From the NCBI GenBank assembly GCA_021770785.1, contig JAETQH010000003.1, forward strand, positions 62,001 through 126,000: a DNA stretch of 64,000 nucleotides. Reading direction: 5' to 3'. The stretch is from Lachnospiraceae bacterium. GTDB taxonomy: Bacteria; Bacillota; Clostridia; Lachnospirales; Lachnospiraceae. Both the position numbers and the translations under genes were made by a program. Positions 21,496-31,609 of the stretch are shown here, in pieces. The notes under the pieces were generated by a model, which had not been told where the DNA came from, did no database searches, and was given only the letters and a program-made list of their open reading frames with translations. The number at the start of each line of letters is the position of its first letter. Within the stretch, counting starts at the first letter, position 1.

Positions 21496-21759
21496 ATGGA
21501 GAAAGTAACATTTGTTGACCCGGAAACAAAAGAAGAACTACAGTTTTTTGTGGTGGAAGAGACACAGATTAACGGAATCCGGTATCTTTTTGTGACAGAG
21601 GAAGAGGACGGTGACTGTGATGCCTATATTTTAAAAGAGATTGCGGCAGAGGAAGAGGATTCTGTCTACGAGATGGTGGAAGATGATACGGAGCTTGCGG
21701 CAGTAGGAAAAATTTTTGCAGAATTGATTGAGGACGCGGACATTGAATATGAAAAATAA
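21496..21759 (+). CDS. DUF1292-like acidic protein
   Basis: ORF from ATG 21496 with DUF1292-like pattern (FxxxEETxxNGxxYLxV...) in the ireB-ruvX context. Confidence 0.75.
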   Translation: MEKVTFVDPETKEELQFFVVEETQINGIRYLFVTEEEDGDCDAYILKEIAAEEEDSVYEMVEDDTELAAVGKIFAELIEDADIEYEK

Positions 21760-21847
21760 GGAATTAGAACTGACAACGATCAGTGAGGAAGTAAAAGCAA
21801 CAGAAAAGAGAAAAACAGAGCGGAAAAAAAATAACGGAGGTAAGAAT

Positions 21848-23512
21848 TTGAAAAAAGAAAAAAGTTCAAAGCTGAAGATTATTCCATTGGGCGGCTTAGA
21901 GCAGATTGGAATGAATATTACAGCTTTCGAATATGAAGACAATATTATTGTGGTGGACTGCGGTCTGTCCTTTCCGGAAGATGACATGTACGGAATCGAT
22001 TTGGTTATCCCGGATATCACTTATTTAAAAGATAATATTGAAAAAGTAAAGGGATTTTTCATTACCCATGGCCATGAGGACCATATCGGTGCGATCCCTT
22101 ATGTGTTAAAAGAGGTCAATGTACCAATTTATGCCACGAAACTGACCATCGGTATCATTGAGCATAAATTAAAAGAGCACAACATGCTCACAAAGGTAAA
22201 ACGAAAAGTAGTAAAATACGGACAGCACATCAACTTAGGCTGCTTCCGTGTGGAATTTATCAAGACGAACCATAGCATTCAGGATGCGGCAGCCCTTGCC
22301 ATTTATTCTCCGGCAGGCACCGTAATCCATACCGGGGACTTTAAGGTGGACTACACCCCGGTATTCGGTGATGCCATTGATTTACAGCGTTTCGGCGAGA
22401 TTGGAAAAAAAGGCGTGTTAGCGTTGATGTGCGACAGTACCAATGCGGAGCGCCCCGGCTTTACCATGTCGGAAAAGACAGTGGGAAAAGCCTTTGACGA
22501 GATTTTTGCAGACCATAAAAATACCCGTATTATTATTGCTACCTTTGCCTCTAACGTGGACCGTGTACAGCAGATTATCAACACGGCGTACAAATACGGC
22601 AGAAAGGTAGTGGTTGAGGGACGAAGCATGGTAAATATTATCGGAACCGCTTCGGAGCTCGGCTATATCAACATTCCCGATAATACACTCATTGACATAG
22701 AAGAATTAAAGAGCTATCCGGATGAGAAGACCGTGCTCATTACCACAGGCAGCCAGGGCGAATCCATGGCGGCATTGTCCCGGATGGCATCCGGCATTCA
22801 CAAGAAAGTGACGATTAAGCCCAATGACACCATTGTATTAAGCTCCAATCCAATTCCGGGAAATGAAAAAGCCGTTTCCCGTATCATCAACGAGCTTTCC
22901 ATGAAGGGCGCCAACGTGATTTTCCAGGATGTGCACGTATCCGGTCATGCCTGTCAGGAGGAAATCAAGCTGATTTATTCCCTGGTAAGACCGAAATATG
23001 CCATTCCGGTACATGGCGAGTACCGCCATTTAATTGCACAGGCGAGAGTGGCAGAAGAGCTTGGAATCAACAAGGACAATATTTTCATTTTATCCTCAGG
23101 AGATGTGCTGGAATTAGACGAGGAAAGCGCAGACGTTACCGGAAAAGTCCATGTGGGCGATATTATGGTAGACGGACTCGGCGTCGGAGATGTAGGAAAT
23201 ATTGTGCTCCGTGACAGACAGCACTTAGCGGAGGACGGTATCATTATCGTAGTCCTTACCCTAGAGGGCGGTTCAGGACAGCTCCTTGCCGGGCCGGACA
23301 TCGTATCCCGCGGTTTCGTTTACGTCAGAGGTGCGGAGAGCCTGATGGAAGAGGCAAAGCATCTGTTAGACGATAAAATGCAGTACTGCATGGATCGCAA
23401 CATCACCGACTGGGGTAAGATTAAGAACGAAATCAAAGATTCTTTAGGCGATTTTGTCTGGAAGGAAACCAAGAGACGGCCGATGATTATGCCGATTATT
23501 ATGGAAGTTTAG
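21848..23512 (+). CDS. rnj: Ribonuclease J
   Basis: ORF; HGHEDHIGAIPY, metallo-beta-lactamase/beta-CASP; TTG start at 21848 preceded by GGAGGT (ATG 21749 is an alternative). Confidence 0.94.
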   Translation: MKKEKSSKLKIIPLGGLEQIGMNITAFEYEDNIIVVDCGLSFPEDDMYGIDLVIPDITYLKDNIEKVKGFFITHGHEDHIGAIPYVLKEVNVPIYATKLTIGIIEHKLKEHNMLTKVKRKVVKYGQHINLGCFRVEFIKTNHSIQDAAALAIYSPAGTVIHTGDFKVDYTPVFGDAIDLQRFGEIGKKGVLALMCDSTNAERPGFTMSEKTVGKAFDEIFADHKNTRIIIATFASNVDRVQQIINTAYKYGRKVVVEGRSMVNIIGTASELGYINIPDNTLIDIEELKSYPDEKTVLITTGSQGESMAALSRMASGIHKKVTIKPNDTIVLSSNPIPGNEKAVSRIINELSMKGANVIFQDVHVSGHACQEEIKLIYSLVRPKYAIPVHGEYRHLIAQARVAEELGINKDNIFILSSGDVLELDEESADVTGKVHVGDIMVDGLGVGDVGNIVLRDRQHLAEDGIIIVVLTLEGGSGQLLAGPDIVSRGFVYVRGAESLMEEAKHLLDDKMQYCMDRNITDWGKIKNEIKDSLGDFVWKETKRRPMIMPIIMEV

Positions 23513-23553
23513 TGACACAAAATTTTTGAGGCAGCGGCAGGGGGAAGAAAGGA

Positions 23554-23973
23554 ATGGCAGCAGCGATGAACTTGAACAAAATAGTTTTTAAATTTGTCAG
23601 ATTCAGTTTCTCAATTCTGGTGATGCTGTTAGTGGTGGTATGCTTAGTAAAACTGGGAACTTTCTGCTATGAATTTGGTTACCGTGTATTTACGGAAGCG
23701 CCCATGGAAGAAACTCCGGGAACGGAAAAGGCCGTGGAAATAACCGCAGATATGTCAGAGGGCGATATCGGAAAGCTGTTGAAGGAAAAAGGGTTGGTGC
23801 GGGACGCAAAGCTTTTCTATGCCCAGCTGAAACTGTCTGCTTACGCAGGAAAGTTAAGACCAGGCACCTACACCCTGAATACCTCCATGACAGCAAAAGA
23901 AATGATGGTAATTATGGCAACCGTACCCGAGGGGGAGACGGAAACTGAGAGTGAGGCAGGAGCAACGCCGTGA
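23554..23973 (+). CDS. Short MltG/YceG N-terminal-like membrane protein (no catalytic domain)
   Basis: ORF; one TM, EITADMSEGDIGKLLKEKGLVRDAKLFYAQLK...LRPGTYTLNTSMTAKEMM resembles the MltG N-terminal LysM-like region. Confidence 0.7.
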   Translation: MAAAMNLNKIVFKFVRFSFSILVMLLVVVCLVKLGTFCYEFGYRVFTEAPMEETPGTEKAVEITADMSEGDIGKLLKEKGLVRDAKLFYAQLKLSAYAGKLRPGTYTLNTSMTAKEMMVIMATVPEGETETESEAGATP

Positions 23974-24626
23974 TAGTAGACGAAAGACTGGTTACCTATA
24001 TCAATTCCCTTGACACAGGCAACACAGAAATTTTAGACCGGATAGAAAAAGAAGCCATAGAAACCTATGTGCCCATTATCCGAAAAGAAATGCAGCAGTA
24101 CTTAAAACTGCTTCTTTCCATAAAAAAACCGGAGAAAATATTAGAGGTAGGTACAGCGGTAGGTTTTTCCGCCCTTCTGATGGCAGAATGCAATCCCGTC
24201 CCCTGCCACATTACCACCATAGAAAACTACGAAAAACGCATTCCCCTCGCCCGGGAAAACTTCCGCCGCGCCGGAAAAGAATCCCAAATCACTCTCCTAG
24301 AGGGCGATGCCGCCGACATTTTAAAAACCTTAGAAGAACCCTACGACTTCATCTTCATGGATGCCGCCAAAGGACAATACATTCACTTCCTGCCTGACAT
24401 CCTGCGCCTTTTGGCAAAGGACGGCATCCTGGTTTCCGACAACGTACTACAAGACGGCGACATCATCGAATCCCGCTTTATCGTAACCCGCAGAAACCGC
24501 ACCATCCACAAGCGGATGCGTGACTACCTATACGAACTGACCCACAACGAAGAACTCATAACCTCCGTTCTTCCTATAGGCGATGGAATTACGGTAAGCA
24601 CCCGAATTTCACCCAAATGCACCTAA
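23970..24626 (+). CDS. trmR: O-methyltransferase, TrmR-like (tRNA 5-hydroxyuridine methyltransferase)
   Basis: ORF; EVGTAVGFSALLMA, DFIFMDAAKGQY; upstream of a U32 gene as in Bacillus yrrMNO. Confidence 0.8.
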   Translation: MIVDERLVTYINSLDTGNTEILDRIEKEAIETYVPIIRKEMQQYLKLLLSIKKPEKILEVGTAVGFSALLMAECNPVPCHITTIENYEKRIPLARENFRRAGKESQITLLEGDAADILKTLEEPYDFIFMDAAKGQYIHFLPDILRLLAKDGILVSDNVLQDGDIIESRFIVTRRNRTIHKRMRDYLYELTHNEELITSVLPIGDGITVSTRISPKCT

Positions 24627-24668
24627 ACTATCGTAGCAAGTACGTGCGTAAAGTTTCGCCAATAAACA

Positions 24669-24819
24669 GCTTGGAACGGCAGGCATTTTTGGCAGACCCT
24701 TCCAAGGGTGCCGGTGCTTAACGAGGTTTTTTCGAGTTTAGAATCCGCTGCGTTCCAGCATCACCGCAGGTGCTGCGGGAGCGAGAGCGTGTCAGACAAA
24801 AATGCCTGCCGTTCCAAGC
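24669..24819. repeat. Intergenic inverted-repeat element with 23-bp perfect arms
   Basis: gcttggaacggcaggcatttttg (24669-24691) and caaaaatgcctgccgttccaagc (24797-24819), 105-nt interior. Confidence 0.9.
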
Positions 24820-24871
24820 GTCCCTATTGAAGAACCTAACGAAAACCATTGAAAGGATACCCCCCAACGTA

Positions 24872-26095
24872 ATGAGAACCCCCGAACTATTAATCCCAGC
24901 CAGCAGCCTAGAAGTCTTAAAAATCGCCGTCATCTTCGGTGCCGATGCCGTCTACATCGGCGGTGAAGCCTTCGGTCTCCGTGCCAAAGCCAAAAACTTT
25001 TCCATGGAAGAGATCAAAGAAGGCATAACCTTCGCCCACGCCCATGACGTAAAAGTCTACATCACCGCCAACATACTGGCGCACAACAGTGATTTAGCGG
25101 GCGCAAGAGAGTACTTCACCGAGCTTTGTACCGTCAAACCCGACGCACTGATTATCTCAGACCCCGGCATGTTCCGGTTAGCGCAGGAGGTCTGTCCCGA
25201 AATTGAATTGCACATCAGCACCCAGGCAAATAACACCAACTATGCAACCTACCGTTTCTGGCATGAGTTAGGGGCAAAAAGAGTGGTGTCCGCTAGAGAG
25301 CTTTCTTTAGAAGAAATCAAAGAAATCCGTGCCAATATCCCGGACGATTTAGAGATAGAAACCTTTATCCACGGCGCCATGTGCATTTCCTATTCCGGAA
25401 GGTGCCTGTTATCCAACTATTTCACCGGAAGAGATGCCAATCAGGGGGCGTGCACGCATCCCTGCCGCTGGAAATACTCCATCGTGGAGGAAACGAGACC
25501 GGGCGAATATATGCCGGTTTATGAAAATGAGAGAGGAACTTATATTTTCAACTCCAAAGACCTCTGCATGATAGAGCATATTCCGGAATTAATAGAATCA
25601 GGTATTGACAGTTTTAAAATAGAGGGTAGAATGAAGACAGCACTATATGTGGCAACGGTAGCGAGAACCTACCGGAAGGCCATTGACGATTACAGGGAAT
25701 CGCCGGAGCTTTACAGGGAACATCTTCCCTGGTATTTAGACCAGATATCAAATTGTACCTACCGTCAGTTTACCACCGGATTTTTCTTCGGAAAACCTTC
25801 GGAGGAAGCCCAGATTTACGATAACAACACGTACCTTAAGGAATACACGTACCTTGGAATCGCAGGGGAGCCAAACGAAGAGGGGCTTTACCGGATAGAG
25901 CAGCGGAATAAGTTTTCCGTGGGCGAGGAAATCGAGGTGATGAAGCCAAACGGAGAGAACCGTAAGGTGACGGTCCGCCGGATTTTAGACGAGGAGGGCA
26001 ATGAGATGGAGTCTGCACCCCATCCGAAGCAGGTGTTATATATTGATTTGGGTGAGCCGTTAGACAGATATGATATATTGCGAAGAAAGGAATAG
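24872..26095 (+). CDS. U32 family peptidase-like protein (TrhP-like tRNA hydroxylation)
   Basis: ORF; ELLIPASSLEVLKIAVIFGADAVYIGG, HGAMCISYSGRCLLSNY, GACTHPCRW; start moved to 24872. Confidence 0.9.
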   Translation: MRTPELLIPASSLEVLKIAVIFGADAVYIGGEAFGLRAKAKNFSMEEIKEGITFAHAHDVKVYITANILAHNSDLAGAREYFTELCTVKPDALIISDPGMFRLAQEVCPEIELHISTQANNTNYATYRFWHELGAKRVVSARELSLEEIKEIRANIPDDLEIETFIHGAMCISYSGRCLLSNYFTGRDANQGACTHPCRWKYSIVEETRPGEYMPVYENERGTYIFNSKDLCMIEHIPELIESGIDSFKIEGRMKTALYVATVARTYRKAIDDYRESPELYREHLPWYLDQISNCTYRQFTTGFFFGKPSEEAQIYDNNTYLKEYTYLGIAGEPNEEGLYRIEQRNKFSVGEEIEVMKPNGENRKVTVRRILDEEGNEMESAPHPKQVLYIDLGEPLDRYDILRRKE

Positions 26096-26108
26096 GAGGG
26101 TGATTACC

Positions 26109-27167
26109 ATGAAAGAGGAAAAGTATGTTGCATACGTGGGCACCTATACCCATGAGAATAGTGTAGGAATCCATATTTACGATGTGGATGTGGAAAAGGG
26201 GCAGCTGCATGAGCGCAAGGTTGTGCCTATCAACAATCCGTCGGATTTAGTGGTTTCTAAGAATAAGAAATATTTGTACTCTATTGCGGACGAGGGCGTG
26301 GAGGCCTTTCGGATATTGCCGGACGGCGACTTAGAGGCAATGAATAAGCAGTGGATTGGCGGCATGAGAGGCTGCTATGTGGAGACAGATAATGAGAACC
26401 ACTTCCTCTTTGTGGGAGGACATCATGACGGGCGTGTCACCATGATGCGGCTTTTGCCGGACGGAAGCATCGGTGAGATTGCAGACGGTATTTTCCATAA
26501 GGGGACGGGAAAAGTCAGCGACAGACATAACAGTGTGCCTCATGTGGACTGCGTGAAGCTGACACCGGACCAACAGTTTTTATGTGCTGTGGACAACGGG
26601 CTTGACCAGGTAAAGATTTACCGGGTGGATTATGAATTTGGCAAGTTAAAATTGATTGATATTATCCGAGGACCTCTGGATTCTGCTCCCCGTATGATAC
26701 GTTTTTCCAGAAACGGAAAATTCGCATACATATTGTATGAATTGTTGAATGTGGTGGAGGTTTATAAATACAGCCTCAAGAATAACCAGCCGGTATTTGA
26801 GAAGATACAGACCATTTCCACGGAATATAAGGATGATGAGGATATCTGCTCTGCTTCCGGCATGGAGATTTCAAGGAGCGGCAAATACCTGTTCTGCTCG
26901 AATGCAGGGGTAAATTCCGTAGTGGTATTTTCCATTAATGAGGAGACCGGGGAGCTGACCGAGACATTCCGCACCAAAGTGGACAGTGAATATCCGAAAG
27001 TGTTGGCGGTTTATCCCGATGAGAAGCATTACCTGACTTTAAACAACGCTTCTAACGAAATCGTCTCTTATACCATCAACTATGAAAACGGTTACTCCCT
27101 GCAGGCTGGAGCCCCGGTGAAGGTGGATAAGCCGAATTGTATTTATATTTTAAGAATAGAAGAATAA
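26109..27167 (+). CDS. Lactonase family / 6-phosphogluconolactonase-like beta-propeller
   Basis: ORF; YVGTYTHENSVGIHIYDVD, SRNGKFAYILYELLN; ATG 26109 after GGAGG. Confidence 0.82.
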   Translation: MKEEKYVAYVGTYTHENSVGIHIYDVDVEKGQLHERKVVPINNPSDLVVSKNKKYLYSIADEGVEAFRILPDGDLEAMNKQWIGGMRGCYVETDNENHFLFVGGHHDGRVTMMRLLPDGSIGEIADGIFHKGTGKVSDRHNSVPHVDCVKLTPDQQFLCAVDNGLDQVKIYRVDYEFGKLKLIDIIRGPLDSAPRMIRFSRNGKFAYILYELLNVVEVYKYSLKNNQPVFEKIQTISTEYKDDEDICSASGMEISRSGKYLFCSNAGVNSVVVFSINEETGELTETFRTKVDSEYPKVLAVYPDEKHYLTLNNASNEIVSYTINYENGYSLQAGAPVKVDKPNCIYILRIEE

Positions 27168-27170
27168 CAT

Positions 27171-27203
27171 AAAAATGCAGTCCATTGCGGGCTGCATTTT
27201 TTG
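27171..27203 (+). terminator. Intrinsic terminator
   Basis: aaaaatgcag...ctgcattttttg hairpin. Confidence 0.8.
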
Positions 27204-27411
27204 CAGGATAGGAAATTCCAAGATGTGGGAAAAGGGAAAAGCCGCAAAATTCCTATGAGCCGAAACTGTCGGACAGGTAAAGCTCTTATTTTAGGGAAAA
27301 GAATCAAAAACATGGCATGTTATCTCTCAAAGCGGATAAACTAAAGAATAGCAAGAATTTTCTTTCCTCCGGCAGGCTGCGGGGGAAAGCAGCAGGAGTA
27401 AGGGGCAGGCT

Positions 27412-28527
27412 ATGAGAGACGAAGAGAAGATACAACGGCAAAAGGATTTTCTGGTGGGCATTGCATTCTGGGGTGTCTGGGGCGTGATTGCCTTTCTTTT
27501 TTTGAAAGCGGCGGGGTCTGTGCTGCTGCCCTTTGTCATTGCCTTTGCCGTGGCGTGGATGTTGGCAAAGCCGGTGGACTTCATCACGGAAAAACTCCGT
27601 TTGAGGCGGAGCATTGGGGCAGTTGCCGCAGTCCTGCTTTTTTATGTGCTGCTGGGTGTTATCGTCTATTTTGCGGGAAGCCGCCTGCTCCATCTGATTT
27701 ATGATACCTTTTATGAAATGTCTTATTTCTTTTCCGACACAGTGATTCCCGTGCTGCAAAAATTTTTTTCCTGGCTGGAGAAGCTATTGGAGTCCTTTAC
27801 GCCTGCATCGCCGGGCATCATGGGACGGGGAGCGTTGGTTTCTTCGGCGGAAACCGCTTCTGCCGGAGGGCTGGAAAAAGCGGGCAAAGTGGTTTCGGAG
27901 CTGTCGGGAGACTTAATTACAGGTGTCTCTGACATGGCGGCGGGCATTCCCGGGATTTTGATGAAAATGCTGATAGCGGTGATTGCCACCATATTTATGG
28001 AGGTGGAGTTTCACGGAATCATGAGCTTTTTAAAAAAGCAGGTGCCGGAAAAATACCGGAAAATGTTCTCGGACGGGAAATGCTATGTGACGGGAACGTT
28101 GGGGAAATGTATCTGGTCTTATTGTTTGATTTTCGGGCTGACCTTTTTGGAGCTGTGGGTGGGGCTTTGTATTCTGGGAATTGACGGAGCGGTGTTGATT
28201 GCCTTTATCATCGCAGTGTTAGACATTCTCCCCGTATTAGGAACCGGCACGGTGCTGCTGCCCTGGTCCGTCATTGCCTTTGCTTCGGGAAATGCGGGGA
28301 TGGGAGCGGGAGTTTTGATTCTCTACCTGTTTATCACAGTGGTGCGGAATATCATTGAGCCGAAGCTGGTGGGGCACCAGATGGGGCTCTCCCCGGTGGT
28401 CATGTTGCCCTGTATGCTGGTGGGATTGAAGTTTTTCGGTATCATTGGGTTGTTTTTGGTGCCCCTTGGGGTGGCGTTTCTGAAAAGTTTAAATGACAGG
28501 GGTGTGATTCACCTGTTCCGTACCTGA
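27412..28527 (+). CDS. AI-2E family transporter-like membrane protein
   Basis: ORF; multi-TM, DILPVLGTGTVLLPW, IIEPKLVGHQMGLSPVVML. Confidence 0.88.
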   Translation: MRDEEKIQRQKDFLVGIAFWGVWGVIAFLFLKAAGSVLLPFVIAFAVAWMLAKPVDFITEKLRLRRSIGAVAAVLLFYVLLGVIVYFAGSRLLHLIYDTFYEMSYFFSDTVIPVLQKFFSWLEKLLESFTPASPGIMGRGALVSSAETASAGGLEKAGKVVSELSGDLITGVSDMAAGIPGILMKMLIAVIATIFMEVEFHGIMSFLKKQVPEKYRKMFSDGKCYVTGTLGKCIWSYCLIFGLTFLELWVGLCILGIDGAVLIAFIIAVLDILPVLGTGTVLLPWSVIAFASGNAGMGAGVLILYLFITVVRNIIEPKLVGHQMGLSPVVMLPCMLVGLKFFGIIGLFLVPLGVAFLKSLNDRGVIHLFRT

Positions 28528-29364
28528 AAGAGTGGGCTGACGTTTCCGGTATTCGCTGGGGGTCATGCCCATTTTTTGACGGAATTGTTCGCAGAGGTAG
28601 TTGCCGTGGCAGTACCCGGTTTCCTGGGCGATTTCCATAATGGATTTGCCACTCTGCATTAACAGGCGGCAAACATGGCGCAGCTTGATATCCGTCAGAT
28701 AGGTATGGTAGGATTTCCCCAGCTGGGCGGAAAACAGCCTGGAAAAATAAGCGGGAGAGAAGCCTGCCTGCCTCGCTGTTTCCTCTAAGGAGGGATTTTT
28801 GTAATAATAATTTTCCATATAGTAAAGAGCGTTGATAACAGGCTCTGTCAGCGGCGTATGGGAAAGCTCCGTGGTTTCTTCCGGCAGCTGGTTTTCGTAG
28901 ACAGCGGCAAAGAGTCGGAAGAGCATTCCCTGTAAAACCATTTCTTTGTAGGGGGTATCCTTCTGATATTCCGCCACCATATCCCGAAATAAGATAAAAA
29001 TCTGTTTGGAAATCTCCGGCGGAAAGCGGCAGACACGTTTATCGTAAAGAGCATCAAAATTCTGCTGTCCGAATCTTTCGAGAAAGGGTGCAATGATTTT
29101 CGGGGAAAATTTCACCAGAATACGTTCGTAGGGCTGTTCCGATACGGAAAGAGTTTTGCCGTAGACATAGGGCCGCATCATGGAGACGTCTCCGCTGTGG
29201 TAGCTGTAGCTTCCGGTGGGGGTGATACATTTCCGGTCTCCCGAAATGGTGTAGCCGATGTTGTAGTGGTCGGTGGCCATCTCCATGGTGGGCATGGCGT
29301 AGTGGGTGGAAAAATTTTTATGTTCTACATAAATGTTGGTGTTTTGCGGCAGTGGGATTGGCAT
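28489..29364 (-). CDS. AraC family transcriptional regulator
   Basis: ORF; C-terminal AraC HTH (SIMEIAQETGYCHGNYLCEQFRQKMGMTPSEYRKR); start at MPIPLP with upstream SD; 39-nt tail overlap with the convergent transporter gene. Confidence 0.9.
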   Translation of the reverse strand: MPIPLPQNTNIYVEHKNFSTHYAMPTMEMATDHYNIGYTISGDRKCITPTGSYSYHSGDVSMMRPYVYGKTLSVSEQPYERILVKFSPKIIAPFLERFGQQNFDALYDKRVCRFPPEISKQIFILFRDMVAEYQKDTPYKEMVLQGMLFRLFAAVYENQLPEETTELSHTPLTEPVINALYYMENYYYKNPSLEETARQAGFSPAYFSRLFSAQLGKSYHTYLTDIKLRHVCRLLMQSGKSIMEIAQETGYCHGNYLCEQFRQKMGMTPSEYRKRQPTLSGTEQVNHTPVI

Positions 29365-29665
29365 AGAAAACTCCCTCCTTTGAAAAATTGTCAAAAAAGT
29401 TACTTTGGATTTGAGGACGGTTTGAGAAACGCCCACAGTCATCTTGTTACTGATAGAATGTCACAAATCCTTAGATTTTTCAAGAGATATTACATAAATT
29501 TGAATGAAAAACAAAACTTTTGTGTCTATACTGGGAAATGTGAAAGGCAAAATTGCCTTTTACCTTATGGGAAAATGAGTTGCCAAGTACAGCCGAAAAG
29601 GAACGAGTTTTGCCGTTACAGGAAAATGCGTTATCAGGCGCAGTGAATTGGAGGAGTGAGAGAAC

Positions 29666-31453
29666 ATGGAAAAAGAAAAGAACATGCACCCGGCATGGCG
29701 TACCATACGGTACATTCTGCCTTACTGGTATCTGATTGCAGCTTCTACGGTTGCCGGAGTTTTAAAGCTGACGGTGCCTCTGGTTCTGCCCCAGGTGGTG
29801 AAATATTTTACGGACGTTGTGTTAGTTTCCGGCAGTCCCTTAAGCGCAGAGGAAAAAATGGCAGAGATTTATAAGTGGCTGTTGATTTTGCTGTGCCTTT
29901 ACATTTTTATCTACATACCGGCGGCATTTATCCGTCAGGCAGGCTCCACGGAGGTGTCAAACCGGGTAATGCACACTATGCGCTGCCAGCTCTTTAACCA
30001 TTTACAGGGGATGTCGGCGCAGTTTCATCATGAAAATAAATCCGGCAGCCTGGTGACTAGGGTCAACAGTGACGTGGAACAGGTACACGGATTTATCTGG
30101 AATGTGGCGACCAATATCTGGATTGATTCTATTGTGTTAATGATCTATCTGGTATTAATGCTGCGGATGAATGTACCCTTGACGGTTGTGGCGGCAGTTA
30201 CCCTGCCATTATCTGTCATCGCCACGAAAAAAATCCGTGCCAGAATCCGCAAAGCCAACAAAAAAGTACTTGGTGAATTTTCCGATATTTCCGGCTATAT
30301 GCAGGAGCGGATGGCGGGCTTTGCGGTGGTGAAGCTCTTTGGCATGGAGGAACAGGAAAAAGACAGGTTTCATGACATATCGGAGTCCATTTACTGCAAT
30401 AACAGAAAGGTCAACCGTTATTTTTCCTTAGGGGAGGCATTGACGGCCTCTTTTTCGGAGATTATCTGTGCCGTGGTGGTGTGCTTTGCCGCCGGGTTTA
30501 TTGTAAAGGGAGATATGAGTATTGGAGATATGATTGTCTTTTATTCTTATCTGGGATATTTTATCACCCCAATTCGACGGTTTGCGGAGCTGAATGTAAC
30601 CTACGCCAGAAGTATAGCGGGCATTGAGCGTGTCTATGAAATCTTAGATACCAAGCCGGACATTGTGGAGAAAAAGGAGCCGGCAAGGCTGCCGAAAAAT
30701 GCCAGAATGGACATTGCGTTTCGCCATGTGTCTTTCCAGTATGATAAGCACAGCTATATCCATAATATTGATGATGTGAGTTTTTCCGTGCAGGAAGGGG
30801 AAAAGATAGCCTTAGTAGGTTCCAGCGGCTGCGGGAAAACCACGATAGTAAATCTCCTGACAAGATTTTATGATACCGACAGCGGAACGATCTATTTAGC
30901 GGGAAAGGAGCTGCGGGAGTATTCTCTGGATTCTTTATATGCGCAGATGGGAATGGTATTTCAGGAAACGATACTGTTTTCCGGTACTATTGAGGAAAAT
31001 CTCCGTTACGGAAAGCCGGACGCCACCATGGAGGAATTAGAGGCTGCGGCGCGGGCGGCAAATGCCTATGATTTTATTATGAAAACGCCGGACGGGTGGA
31101 ATACCATGTTAGGAGAGCGGGGAATCGGGCTCTCCGGCGGACAGAAGCAGAGGATTTCCATTGCCAGGGTATTTCTCCGCAACCCGAAGCTTTTGATTTT
31201 AGATGAGGCAACCAGCGCTCTGGATTCTGAGTCGGAGAAGCTGGTGCAGGAGGCGTTAGACCAGTTGATGGAGAACCGCACCACTATTGTGATAGCCCAC
31301 AGGCTTTCCACCGTTGTCAATGTGGATAAAATCTTTGTGATGGATAAGGGCAGGATTGTGGAGATGGGAAAACACGAAGAACTGCTGAAAAAGGGCGGGC
31401 GTTACACAGAACTGTACCGAATGCAGTTTCAGGATGTATTAGAGGCTGTGTAA
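29666..31453 (+). CDS. ABC transporter, fused permease/ATPase
   Basis: ORF; GSSGCGKTTIVNLLTRFYD Walker A, LSGGQKQRISIARV signature, LLILDEATSALD Walker B. Confidence 0.95.
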   Translation: MEKEKNMHPAWRTIRYILPYWYLIAASTVAGVLKLTVPLVLPQVVKYFTDVVLVSGSPLSAEEKMAEIYKWLLILLCLYIFIYIPAAFIRQAGSTEVSNRVMHTMRCQLFNHLQGMSAQFHHENKSGSLVTRVNSDVEQVHGFIWNVATNIWIDSIVLMIYLVLMLRMNVPLTVVAAVTLPLSVIATKKIRARIRKANKKVLGEFSDISGYMQERMAGFAVVKLFGMEEQEKDRFHDISESIYCNNRKVNRYFSLGEALTASFSEIICAVVVCFAAGFIVKGDMSIGDMIVFYSYLGYFITPIRRFAELNVTYARSIAGIERVYEILDTKPDIVEKKEPARLPKNARMDIAFRHVSFQYDKHSYIHNIDDVSFSVQEGEKIALVGSSGCGKTTIVNLLTRFYDTDSGTIYLAGKELREYSLDSLYAQMGMVFQETILFSGTIEENLRYGKPDATMEELEAAARAANAYDFIMKTPDGWNTMLGERGIGLSGGQKQRISIARVFLRNPKLLILDEATSALDSESEKLVQEALDQLMENRTTIVIAHRLSTVVNVDKIFVMDKGRIVEMGKHEELLKKGGRYTELYRMQFQDVLEAV

Positions 31454-31609
31454 ATTTTTCCGTGGAAATACCGATATAATTAAAAGAAGAAAATGTGTGC
31501 CGTATTTTTTGCCGGATTGCCGGGAAATGCTGTGTGAGACGGCAGAAAGACAAAAGAAGCGACAGACAGAAACGGATTTCAATAAGATATTTTCAAGGAG
31601 GAAAAAGCA

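Noticed and set aside
27412-28527. AI-2 exporter linked to luxS
   Set aside because: The AI-2E family name does not establish AI-2 transport, and the gene is about 17 kb from luxS.
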